13,707 nt of DNA from Nitrosopumilales archaeon UBA218 (GTDB lineage Archaea; Thermoproteota; Nitrososphaeria; Nitrososphaerales; Nitrosopumilaceae), in assembly GCA_002499525.1 (NCBI GenBank), contig DAMC01000076.1:8682-22388 (forward strand). The letters run 5' to 3'. Shown in pieces: positions 5,065-12,220 of the stretch. The notes under the pieces were generated by a model. It did no database searches, was not told the DNA's origin, and saw nothing but the letters and a program-made list of their open reading frames with translations. A program made the position numbers and the translations under genes. Positions within the stretch are counted from its first letter, which is position 1. Each line of letters opens with the position of its first letter.

Positions 5065-6367
5065 CTGTTGAGACGAGTTCCCTTGCAGCCTCTTTAATGG
5101 ATTTGCCTTTGACCGCATTTGCAGTAGTGATTTTGAATTTCTTGATTTCTGATTTGAGGCCAGCAGGAACTCCAGATTTTTCAATGTTATATTCGATGAG
5201 TAGTTTTAAGAATTTCTGTGCGTCTATGTTTTGTCTTTTTTGTAATGAGCAAACCTTTCCATCATCGTTGATCCACATGGCCAGGCTTTTCTTCTTGTTC
5301 ACAGCTATGAATTTTTCCACATGCTCTCTAACAAAGAATTCTGGCCCTAATCTTGTTTGCAGTTCATCTATCTTATTTGATTGTAGTAAAAATAACAATG
5401 AGGCAATATTATCATTAGATATAGTAGCTGCTTGCTTAATAACACAAAATCCTGCTTGATTCATTTGAGTTGCAAGTGATGTTGTAGCCCGTTTTATTTG
5501 ACCCCAAATAATATCTGGACTACGAGATTTATACCTAAATGATAGTACCAGAATATTCTTTGTATTCAGTTTAACGATTTTTTTCTTTGCTGTGAAAAAT
5601 GTAATTTTTGGGTCTCTCAAAAATGCTCTTGCAGATAAGACAAATCTACCAATATTCTCTACAGATATTGCTGCCCCAAGGTTTCTATTCCCATCTATAG
5701 GATCTATGATGACAATCTTTGTATCAAATTTTTTTAGCGTATTTCCTATGATTTGTCCTGCCTTCAAGTGAGAAAATTCTTTTAAGACGTTTTCAAACGT
5801 TCCAAAATTCAAAATCAGAACTTCTGCAACATAACCAGAGAATCCTTGCTTCGCAATCTCAGCCCCATAGATTTCATTAGCCTTAAGAAAAGCCTTGAGT
5901 AATCGTACCTCATTTTTCATTGTATCTGTTAAGGATTTTATCATGAATTTTGTATGAAATGGGGATCTATCGGCGGAACTCTTCCATGCACCTTCCGTCA
6001 CATCATAACATGGAACTACGTTTACCTTAGTATCGAAGACTAGTGCCTCCACAAATGGATGTTCTGCATATCTTACATACGGTTTGAATTTTTTTAATGC
6101 TTCAAAACCGATCTTTTTACCAACATCGACAAATTCCCTTTCTGAAACATCAGTATGAAATTTTACAAATACATCAAGATCCGCTCTTTTAGGAAGCCAT
6201 GTCCCTTTTGCATAAGAACCAACTATCTCGATTCCCGTAATTTGAGAATATCCATAAGCTGCTTTTTGCACTAATTGAACTACCTGATTAGCTAATACAT
6301 CCTTCTGTCTCTGTATTTTTTCAGATGGTATTACGTATTTAGTAGCCCGTTTGAGAATTTGATTCAT
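5039..6367 (-). CDS. cca: CCA-adding tRNA nucleotidyltransferase, archaeal class I
   Basis: Builds or repairs the 3'-CCA of tRNAs from CTP and ATP without a nucleic acid template. At 442 residues it is close to the 437 of the Archaeoglobus enzyme and aligns over its length. The nucleotidyltransferase motif GSYAKGTWLPKRADLDVFV covers residues 50-68; Asp63 and Asp65 correspond to the metal ligands Glu59 and Asp61 there. Other conserved blocks are RYAEHP (99-104), VVPCY (117-121), SADRSPFHTKF and NEVRLLKAFLKANEIYGAE (152-170). Oddity: the third carboxylate (Asp110 in Archaeoglobus, in VDVVPCY) is Asn116 here (VNVVPCY; codon AAC). The ATG overlaps the thpR stop by 4 bp, and a full Shine-Dalgarno GGTGAT lies nine bases upstream. 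It belongs to the thpR-cca-kinase operon; the neighbouring tRNA-Pro lacks encoded CCA. Confidence 0.96.
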   Translation of the reverse strand: MNQILKRATKYVIPSEKIQRQKDVLANQVVQLVQKAAYGYSQITGIEIVGSYAKGTWLPKRADLDVFVKFHTDVSEREFVDVGKKIGFEALKKFKPYVRYAEHPFVEALVFDTKVNVVPCYDVTEGAWKSSADRSPFHTKFMIKSLTDTMKNEVRLLKAFLKANEIYGAEIAKQGFSGYVAEVLILNFGTFENVLKEFSHLKAGQIIGNTLKKFDTKIVIIDPIDGNRNLGAAISVENIGRFVLSARAFLRDPKITFFTAKKKIVKLNTKNILVLSFRYKSRSPDIIWGQIKRATTSLATQMNQAGFCVIKQAATISNDNIASLLFLLQSNKIDELQTRLGPEFFVREHVEKFIAVNKKKSLAMWINDDGKVCSLQKRQNIDAQKFLKLLIEYNIEKSGVPAGLKSEIKKFKITTANAVKGKSIKEAARELVSTDETIFSSN

Positions 6368-6900
6368 TTTGCGTTAATCACCACTATATCAGAATAGATT
6401 GGACCTTTAGGTGTAAGAATGCTTTGTTTTAATTTAATAGAAGAAACTCTCTGTGCACCAAATCCTACACCTGAATATTTTGATATTTGATCTGTAATAT
6501 CACCTGCATAGTTCTTAATTCTGAATATTGTCACGTGAGGTGAAAATGGTTTATCTGAGCTGAATCCAAGTGGTACAAGTCTTTCTTCTACATTTTTTGC
6601 AAGTTGAATTAATTTTTCTTTTCCCTGCTCTACGCCAAGCCAAATGATTCTAGGAAACTTGGGTTTTGGAAATGCACCCACACCAACAAAACTAATATCA
6701 AATGCAGAAAATTCTAAAGTTTGTAATTGTACCTGTACTCTTTTTATCAATTCTTCCTCAACCTCACCTAGAAACATCAAAGTAAAATGCATGTTATGAA
6801 TTTCGATTGGCTTTCCAGAAATTTTTAACTCGGTTTGTATTTTTTCGATAGAATTCAATACCGTATTATCTGTTATCTCCACAGCAACAAATACTCGCAT
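6364..6900 (-). CDS. thpR: RNA 2',3'-cyclic phosphodiesterase (2'-5' RNA ligase family)
   Basis: A 178-residue two-histidine (2H) phosphoesterase. Enzymes of this family hydrolyse 2',3'-cyclic phosphate ends of RNA and in vitro join tRNA halves through 2'-5' bonds. Both HxT catalytic motifs are present: His38-x-Thr40 in NMHFTLMFLGE and His122-x-Thr124 in SPHVTIFRIK. Length is normal for the family. It is the first gene of the thpR-cca-kinase operon, and the pairing with cca suggests work on RNA 3' ends. A TATA-like box about 25 bp upstream of ATG 6900 supports a leaderless mRNA starting at this codon. Confidence 0.93.
   Translation of the reverse strand: MRVFVAVEITDNTVLNSIEKIQTELKISGKPIEIHNMHFTLMFLGEVEEELIKRVQVQLQTLEFSAFDISFVGVGAFPKPKFPRIIWLGVEQGKEKLIQLAKNVEERLVPLGFSSDKPFSPHVTIFRIKNYAGDITDQISKYSGVGFGAQRVSSIKLKQSILTPKGPIYSDIVVINAK
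6377..6382 (-). promoter_or_regulatory. Shine-Dalgarno GGTGAT for cca
   Basis: On the minus strand GGTGAT stands nine bases before the cca ATG (6367), inside the end of thpR. It is complementary to the 3' end of archaeal 16S rRNA (ATCACCTCC). It marks cca as an internally initiated operon gene, whereas first genes in this window mostly lack such a site. Confidence 0.55.
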
Positions 6901-6920
6901 TTTAGGAATAGATCTTTTGT

Positions 6921-6930
6921 CTTTTTAATG
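6921..6930 (-). promoter_or_regulatory. TATA-like box for the thpR operon
   Basis: CATTAAAAAG on the minus strand is centred about 25 bp upstream of the thpR ATG. For the divergent UPF0200 gene a separate weaker box, TAAATTCTA (6939-6947), lies about 30 bp before its ATG. Confidence 0.4.
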
Positions 6931-6972
6931 GCTTGCGGTAAATTCTAAAGCAGGCACAAAAATGCATCAATT

Positions 6973-7521
6973 ATGCCAAAACTAATTGTCTGTCTGACTG
7001 GAATGCCCGGAGCAGGTAAATCAACAATATGTTCAGGTTTAGAAAAAAAGGGGTTTACTACCATAAACATGGGTGACGCAGTTCGTGCTGAGGCTAAAAG
7101 ACGTAATCTTGATCCAACAGGACAGAATTTGGGTAAATTAATGTTAGAGTTGAGAGAGAAAGAAGGTCAGGGCGCAGTAGCAAAATTAATCGAGGATCAA
7201 ATTACAAACTCAAAATCCGATATTGTTGTTATTGATGGAGTTAGATCCAACGCAGAAATTGATGTACTTAAAAAAATAGCCAAATTGAAATTACTTGCAG
7301 TACACGCATCAACAGATACTAGATACACCTTTCTTTCAACTAGACACCGTTCAGATGATCCACAAAATCGACAAAGTTTTGATGAACGTGATAATAGGGA
7401 GATTGGAGTCGGCATTTCTGCATCAATAGCACTAGCTGATGAAACATTATCAAATAACAATCTAACCGTGGACCAGTTAATTGACAATGCATATCAAATA
7501 ATTACAAAGTGGCTGTTATGA
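6973..7521 (+). CDS. UPF0200 family P-loop nucleotide kinase-like protein
   Basis: A 182-residue P-loop protein of the archaeal UPF0200 family, related in fold to adenylate and dephospho-CoA kinases. The Walker A motif GMPGAGKST is at residues 10-18. VVIDGVRS (85-92) resembles the Walker B strand. RHRSDDP (124-130), DERDNRE (137-143) and a C-terminal IALADETLSNNN segment are family features, the arginines being expected near phosphates. The true substrate is not established; automatic labels such as dephospho-CoA kinase should be treated with care. It overlaps the next gene by 4 bp (ATGA), and the two families are known as a fused protein in Archaeoglobus (AF_1395), which supports joint function. 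Confidence 0.88.
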   Translation: MPKLIVCLTGMPGAGKSTICSGLEKKGFTTINMGDAVRAEAKRRNLDPTGQNLGKLMLELREKEGQGAVAKLIEDQITNSKSDIVVIDGVRSNAEIDVLKKIAKLKLLAVHASTDTRYTFLSTRHRSDDPQNRQSFDERDNREIGVGISASIALADETLSNNNLTVDQLIDNAYQIITKWLL

Positions 7522-7910
7522 TTCCACTAGTTAACTGTAAAGTAGAATTAGTATGTTCCATTAATAACTCAGAAGATCCAACCAAAGTAGAACTAGCAGC
7601 CTCTAACGTTTTAGATAATGCGCAAATCAAGACAAGTAAGTACGCCTTACAGGCCACATCCACAGAAATAGAATCCCTCACAAAAATTCATCAATTCATT
7701 TCAAACCATAATGCAAAAAAGATCTACTACAGAATTCTAAATGAAAATTTACAGGGAAATTCGACTTGGTTTTATTTGAATAAACAGGCTGCATTTGCAA
7801 ATAATGTTGCACTATGTGAACATGAGGATGAATCTCCCCTAGGTCCAATCAAGATAATCTTATCTTCTTCTCATATTGAACGTGTAATAGAATGGCTAAT
7901 CTCACAGTAG
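7518..7910 (+). CDS. UPF0201 family protein, probably RNA-binding
   Basis: A 130-residue archaeal protein of the UPF0201 family (COG1931), grouped in Pfam with putative RNA-binding proteins. The recognisable block is FYLNKQAAFANNVALCEHED followed by SPLGPIKI near the C-terminus; the N-terminal half has the family's alternating strands and a Ser-Leu-rich helix. I start it at ATG 7518, which overlaps the UPF0200 stop as ATGA; a GTG at 7509 is the less likely alternative. Role unknown: pairing with a P-loop kinase-like partner suggests a nucleotide- or RNA-linked job, which is inference. Confidence 0.85.
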   Translation: MIPLVNCKVELVCSINNSEDPTKVELAASNVLDNAQIKTSKYALQATSTEIESLTKIHQFISNHNAKKIYYRILNENLQGNSTWFYLNKQAAFANNVALCEHEDESPLGPIKIILSSSHIERVIEWLISQ

Positions 7911-7986
7911 CCAATTGGTCAATAACCTAACTAGACTTGCAATTATGAGATTCTAATTATATTTCGGGATATTCCTATAAAATAAA

Positions 7987-8706
7987 TTATTTTTGAATTA
8001 GTGATATCAATCTGGGTAATGCTTTGGCAGATGTTTCGTTAATTGATAGATCCATACTAGATGACATCCTTGTTTTTTCTGGATTTATCTCAATTAGAAC
8101 CGCACCGTTCTGTTTTGCATATAACGGTAATGTGTTTGCAGGAGATACTTCCAACGACGTTCCTACTATAATCATCAAATCACAGTTAATTGCATGCGAC
8201 ATTGCTTCCCCCCACACAAGATGAGGTAGTTTTTCCCCAAACCAAACAACATCCGGTCTTAGAATATTACCACATCTACATTTTGGTGGTAAAATTTCAA
8301 ATGGAATTGAAAATTGATCTATGAAATTACAAACTGTACATTTTATTCGAACTAAACTTCCATGAAGCTCCAACACAATTTTACTTCCCGCTCTTTGATG
8401 TAGACCGTCAATATTCTGTGTTAATACAATTACTTCTTTATGTCTTTCAAGTTCTGCTATTGCGAGATGACCTGGATTCGGTTTTGCTGTTAAAACATTT
8501 GCCAGTCTTTCCTGATACCATTCCCATACTAGACTAGGGTTTTTGTAGAATGCATCAATAGTTGCTAACTGCATTGGATCATATTTTCTCCATAATCCGT
8601 CTTTATCTCTGAATGTTGGTATCCCGCTTTCTTTTGAAATTCCTGCCCCAGTGACAAAAACTATTTTTTCTGAATCCTTGATCTGATGTGATAAAGTATC
8701 GAACAT
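7987..8706 (-). CDS. Sirtuin, NAD-dependent protein deacylase (class III-like)
   Basis: Removes acyl groups from lysines using NAD+, giving nicotinamide and O-acyl-ADP-ribose. At 239 residues it is a minimal sirtuin core. Motifs: GAGIS (20-24), TFRDKDGLW (31-39), TQNIDGLH (96-103), catalytic His115 (ELHGS), zinc cysteines 123, 126, 143 and 145 (the last pair closely spaced as CRC), and VGTSLEVSPA (181-190). Tyr64 and Arg67 (WYQER) match the Tyr-x-x-Arg pair that in SIRT5 and E. coli CobB binds succinyl or malonyl groups, so desuccinylase activity is likely besides deacetylase. It is the last gene of a prs-methyltransferase-tRNase Z-sirtuin operon, starting one base after the tRNase Z stop. 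A U-rich stretch follows its stop (7976-7986, minus strand). Confidence 0.95.
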   Translation of the reverse strand: MFDTLSHQIKDSEKIVFVTGAGISKESGIPTFRDKDGLWRKYDPMQLATIDAFYKNPSLVWEWYQERLANVLTAKPNPGHLAIAELERHKEVIVLTQNIDGLHQRAGSKIVLELHGSLVRIKCTVCNFIDQFSIPFEILPPKCRCGNILRPDVVWFGEKLPHLVWGEAMSHAINCDLMIIVGTSLEVSPANTLPLYAKQNGAVLIEINPEKTRMSSSMDLSINETSAKALPRLISLIQK

Positions 8707-8707
8707 A

Positions 8708-9607
8708 CTATCTTATTTCAATTTCCAAAAGATCTTTTGCAGCAATTACAGAACTATGGATTGTTCTTGCCTCTTTTGCTAATTCATCTTCATCCTTATG
8801 TCTTGCTGAAAAATGAGTTAGTATCAGATTTTTTACATTAGCATTTTTAGCTAGTAAGGCAGCTTCTTTTGCCGTAGAGTGATTCGTTTCTATCGCCTTA
8901 CTCCTTAATGCATCAGAAAATGTACAATCAAATGAAAGATAATCACAATTGACAAAAAAATCCTCTAGTAATTTTGTAGGACGCGTATCTCCAGAAATTC
9001 CAATTTTTTTACCTGATCTGTTATGCCCCACTACCTGTTCTGGCCTGAACAAATTATTCCCCACCCTAACTTCTTTTCCTACCTGTAAGTCATGCCATAA
9101 TGGCCCTTCTGGTATCCCAAGTCTAATAGCTTCTTCTCTATCGAATTTTCCTGGTCTATCTTTCTCTTCAAATTTATATGAAAATGCCAAAACAGAGTGT
9201 TTTGCTTCTTGTGCATAAACAGAATAGGATCTTTCTTGACATACTAATCCAGAATTCACCGAAGTGATCATGACAGGAAATGATAAACCGAACTGTAAAA
9301 TCCGAATATTTTCCCCGATAAACTGCTCGATTCCATCAGGACCATAGATCTCGACTGTTTCCGTTCTGTGTTGTAATGTCATTGTTTGTAATAATCCCAA
9401 AATACCAATACAATGATCTCCATGCATATGAGTTACGAAAATTTTCATTTTCTTATTCCACCCTAGTCCTGACTTGAGATAAGATACTTGAGTCCCCTCT
9501 CCTGCATCAAACATCAGAATCTCTCCTTCTCGTTCAAGACATATGCATGACAACCCCCTCTTCTCAGTTGGTTGCGCTGCAGATGTTCCCAAAAATACTA
9601 ATCTCAT
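8708..9607 (-). CDS. rnz: Ribonuclease Z (tRNase Z, short form)
   Basis: Zinc endonuclease that cuts precursor tRNAs 3' of the discriminator base, leaving an end for the CCA-adding enzyme. At 299 residues it is the short form. Metallo-beta-lactamase motifs: HMHGDH (60-65: His60, His62, Asp64, His65), His137 (EAKHS), Asp207 (ISGDTRP) and His265 (LTHFSARH); the HST motif (243-245) is also present. The ATG overlaps the methyltransferase stop by 4 bp, and a partial Shine-Dalgarno (AGGATGAT) precedes it by about eight bases. It supplies the 3' trimming that tRNAs such as tRNA-Pro in this window need. Confidence 0.96.
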   Translation of the reverse strand: MRLVFLGTSAAQPTEKRGLSCICLEREGEILMFDAGEGTQVSYLKSGLGWNKKMKIFVTHMHGDHCIGILGLLQTMTLQHRTETVEIYGPDGIEQFIGENIRILQFGLSFPVMITSVNSGLVCQERSYSVYAQEAKHSVLAFSYKFEEKDRPGKFDREEAIRLGIPEGPLWHDLQVGKEVRVGNNLFRPEQVVGHNRSGKKIGISGDTRPTKLLEDFFVNCDYLSFDCTFSDALRSKAIETNHSTAKEAALLAKNANVKNLILTHFSARHKDEDELAKEARTIHSSVIAAKDLLEIEIR

Positions 9608-10545
9608 TTAATTAAAATCATCCTAGTTAGACTTTTGTGCCTGTATATCTCATATTTTTTTGTCAATCTTAGCTTAATACCTTCATCTAATCCTTTTTTA
9701 CACATGATGGCAAATTTTGCCTTTTTTGGAATCTTGGATACAAATTTTTTCATAATTTTTTTCGGCGGTTCGGATACTTTAGACGCGGTTCCATAAGGGA
9801 TGTCAGTTACTATTCCATCAAATTTTAACTGATTCATATATTCAAAATCTTTATTGTAAACCTCACCTGTAAACCTGTTTACTTTCAAATTATCTTTAGT
9901 TATTTGGCACATTTTTTCATCAAAATCTATTCCAATCGCCTTAATTCCCATTGATTGTGCCTCCAGTAATGTGCTACCCGTGCCGCAAAATGGGTCGCAA
10001 ACGGTATTCTCATCGGTAATTTTTGCTAGATTTATCATTACCCTAGTTAGCTTCCAATCTAATTCATGATGGAATTTGGTTAGTTTTTCTGGCCGTTTTG
10101 GAACTTCGTATCTAGTCGAAAAACCAAAAAAGTTTTCATCATCTGTGAAAATGGTGTAAATCACCATATCTGGGTCTTCAAGAGAGACTTGAGCGTTACA
10201 AAAAGTAGAAACCATACTGCCCATAGAACGTTCTATTTCTACGACATTAACTTGTTTCAATGATAGATTTATGGCCTTACACATGAATGATTTTGCTCCA
10301 AACAAAAGTGAGTAATTTGCCTCATCGAAGAAAACATTAGACATTTTTCTAATAAGTTGGCCCGCAATCTTGACAAATGTGGCCCTCCTAGCAATTTTTT
10401 CCCATGGAGTAACACTCTGTACCAAAACTAGATTAGAAATTACCTTGACCTTGGCATATCTGTCATTCATTTTAGCTAATGTAATTATTTCATCTATGGC
10501 AAGTTCTGGATATTCTTTTGATACAATAAAAAAACTCTCAGGCAT
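9604..10545 (-). CDS. THUMP-domain tRNA methyltransferase (Trm11/Trm-G10 type)
   Basis: Probable tRNA guanine-10 N2-methyltransferase, 313 residues. The N-terminal part to about residue 145 fits the THUMP-related RNA-binding region. The C-terminal Rossmann domain has the SAM motif DPFCGTGSTLLEA (184-196), an acidic residue for the ribose (IGIDFD, 204-209) and motif IV TDIPYG (247-252). Motif IV in this family is normally DPPY; here the first Pro is Ile, which I believe also occurs in relatives but cannot confirm. Its start directly abuts the PRPP synthetase stop (no spacer), and its end overlaps rnz. The target base is inferred from family, not shown. Confidence 0.85.
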   Translation of the reverse strand: MPESFFIVSKEYPELAIDEIITLAKMNDRYAKVKVISNLVLVQSVTPWEKIARRATFVKIAGQLIRKMSNVFFDEANYSLLFGAKSFMCKAINLSLKQVNVVEIERSMGSMVSTFCNAQVSLEDPDMVIYTIFTDDENFFGFSTRYEVPKRPEKLTKFHHELDWKLTRVMINLAKITDENTVCDPFCGTGSTLLEAQSMGIKAIGIDFDEKMCQITKDNLKVNRFTGEVYNKDFEYMNQLKFDGIVTDIPYGTASKVSEPPKKIMKKFVSKIPKKAKFAIMCKKGLDEGIKLRLTKKYEIYRHKSLTRMILIK

Positions 10546-11418
10546 TTAGATTGCCTTTGCGATAACTCCTGAAACATCTACTATGGACGTATTTCCAGGT
10601 ATCGTGTTTGAAGATATTATTGCAGAAACACCCGCTTGTTTAATTTTTTTTCCTGCAGAATCAATTAGTAATGCATGTGTACATGCGACATAGATCTTAC
10701 CACATTTTTGTCTTTTGAGAAATTGTGTAGCCTTAACTATACTCCCACCGGTACTTATCATATCATCTACTAATATCAAATCTCGGCCCCTAACCGAGTC
10801 TAGACTGGCAGAAATTATCTTTACCTTTCCAGTTTTTCGATCTCGATTTTTTACTAATGCCATATACTCAGTACCATAATGTTTTGCAAACTCAGCAGCT
10901 CTTTCTTTGCCACCTGAATCAGGAGAGACAACTAAAGGATGTTTTAACCTTAGTCTTCTGAAATAACTTGCAAGTTCAGGGACAGCAGAGACATTTTTAA
11001 TTGGAATTTCAAAGTGCTTTAGGCCAAGTGTACTGTGTGCATCCACTACAATGATTTTTGACGCACCAGCAGCTACCAATAGTTTTGCAATTACGGATAA
11101 TGTGATTATTTCACCTGAAAGGAACTCTCTGTCTTGTCGTGCATAGCCCATGTATGGTATGACACATATCACTTGCCTAGAAAACTGTCTGGCCTTAGTT
11201 ACCAACGATAATGTCTGAATAAAATTGGAATCAACAGGAGGATATGTAGAGTTAACTACGATAATTTTTCCTTTAGGTTTTGCAGTAATTGTTATCTTAC
11301 TCTCACCATCTGGGAATACTCTCAATTCTGATGAAATGAAATTAGCATTCAGCTTTTTTGCAAGTCTCTTAGCTAGAACCTCAGATGCATTCCCACCGAT
11401 TACGGTTATTTCAGACAA
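10546..11418 (-). CDS. prs: Ribose-phosphate pyrophosphokinase
   Basis: Makes PRPP from ribose 5-phosphate and ATP, feeding purine, pyrimidine, histidine and NAD synthesis. A 290-residue archaeal-type enzyme. Motifs: ATP and flexible-loop region PYMGYARQDREF (88-99), metal-binding VVDAHS (124-129), PDSGGKERA (166-174), KNRDRKTG (190-197) and the PRPP loop LVDDMISTGGS (216-226). The start is TTG: the only upstream codons before an in-frame TAG are ATT, GTT, GAG and TTA, and the family begins at this point. A TATA-like CTTAAG lies about 27 bp upstream (11442-11449). It heads the four-gene operon ending in the sirtuin. Confidence 0.95.
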   Translation of the reverse strand: MSEITVIGGNASEVLAKRLAKKLNANFISSELRVFPDGESKITITAKPKGKIIVVNSTYPPVDSNFIQTLSLVTKARQFSRQVICVIPYMGYARQDREFLSGEIITLSVIAKLLVAAGASKIIVVDAHSTLGLKHFEIPIKNVSAVPELASYFRRLRLKHPLVVSPDSGGKERAAEFAKHYGTEYMALVKNRDRKTGKVKIISASLDSVRGRDLILVDDMISTGGSIVKATQFLKRQKCGKIYVACTHALLIDSAGKKIKQAGVSAIISSNTIPGNTSIVDVSGVIAKAI

Positions 11419-11463
11419 TAACTCAACAATCTAAAGGTGGCTCTTAAGTTTTAGCAAGTTTTT

Positions 11464-12189
11464 TTATTTTTTCTCTTGATCTGGTTTTTCTTCTTTCTTC
11501 TCAGACTTTTTGTTAGAGTATGTTTCTACAAAATTAATTTTTTCGAGTGTTGGAATAAACTTGAAAGCATCCATCTGGATAAAGTGCTTGATAACACGAA
11601 GGCTTTCAGCACCAAAGATCTCCTCTGGCACTGTGACATCAACTGTTTGACCGACTAATTTGGATGAAATTTTTGAATCTTCTACTGGCATGTGTCTTTT
11701 TAGAATAGCACTGATTTTATCCTCATTGGAATCCAATGATTTGAGTACATTAACATCATAGACGACTGTTTTTCCTGCCAATCTATGGTTAAAATCTACT
11801 TGTACACGACCAGAACCTACAAACCTAACAACACCAGTTCTTTGATCTACTTCTATAGTGTCTCCTACAGTAACTTTATCGGCATCTTCACCTAGTTTTC
11901 TTAGCGGAATCATTCTAACCTTTCCTGGATCGCGCTCACCAAAGCCCTTGTCTGGTGTCACATCAACGGTTAGCTTGTCTCCAGCCTTTGCATTTGCTAG
12001 GGCATCGTCGAGACCCTTTAGAACCCAAGACTCACCTACAGAAACCAATTTTGGTTGATACTTGACGTTTTCTTGGAACAAGTTATGTTTTTTAGCATCA
12101 TCTACTATCGTGGTCTCTACGACTTCGTTAGAGTCCTTTACCTTTGCTGTGTAATCGATTAAGATTAGTGATCCTTTAGTGAATGCCAT
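11464..12189 (-). CDS. FKBP-type peptidyl-prolyl isomerase, long archaeal (SlyD-like)
   Basis: A 241-residue prolyl isomerase and chaperone of the SlyD-like archaeal FKBP group. The FKBP domain (about 1-95 and 140-155) is interrupted by an insert-in-flap domain (about 96-138). Landmarks are VGESWVLKGLDDAL (51-64), PDKGFGERDP (79-88) and VDFNHRLAGKTVVYDV (130-145), whose NHxLAGK is typical. After it comes a further domain of about 80 residues found in the long archaeal forms, then a Lys/Glu-rich tail that is probably disordered. There is no histidine-rich metal tail like that of E. coli SlyD. A TATA-like box 25 bp upstream of the ATG suggests its own promoter although the upstream gene is only 31 bp away. 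Confidence 0.92.
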   Translation of the reverse strand: MAFTKGSLILIDYTAKVKDSNEVVETTIVDDAKKHNLFQENVKYQPKLVSVGESWVLKGLDDALANAKAGDKLTVDVTPDKGFGERDPGKVRMIPLRKLGEDADKVTVGDTIEVDQRTGVVRFVGSGRVQVDFNHRLAGKTVVYDVNVLKSLDSNEDKISAILKRHMPVEDSKISSKLVGQTVDVTVPEEIFGAESLRVIKHFIQMDAFKFIPTLEKINFVETYSNKKSEKKEEKPDQEKK

Positions 12190-12208
12190 GTCATCAACCA
12201 GAAATTTC

Positions 12209-12218
12209 CTAATATTAA
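12209..12218 (-). promoter_or_regulatory. TATA-like box for the FKBP gene
   Basis: TTAATATTAG on the minus strand is centred about 25 bp before the ATG at 12189, between the aminotransferase stop and the FKBP gene. It predicts a leaderless FKBP transcript independent of the aminotransferase. Confidence 0.4.
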
Positions 12219-12220
12219 GA

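Noticed and set aside
5065..5184. N-terminal 40-codon extension of the kinase frame
   Set aside because: It lies entirely within the cca coding region, is rich in Ser, Lys and Gln, and resembles no kinase N-terminus; ATG 5064 gives a normal overlap.
5097..5459. 120-codon plus-strand open frame opposite cca
   Set aside because: It is antisense to a clear CCA-adding enzyme; the sequence is low in recognisable features and reflects reverse-strand codon bias.
7911..7986. CCAATTGG palindrome and AT-rich spacer between UPF0201 and sirtuin genes
   Set aside because: An 8-bp palindrome in a 76-bp convergent spacer is weak; no promoter role is expected between two gene ends.
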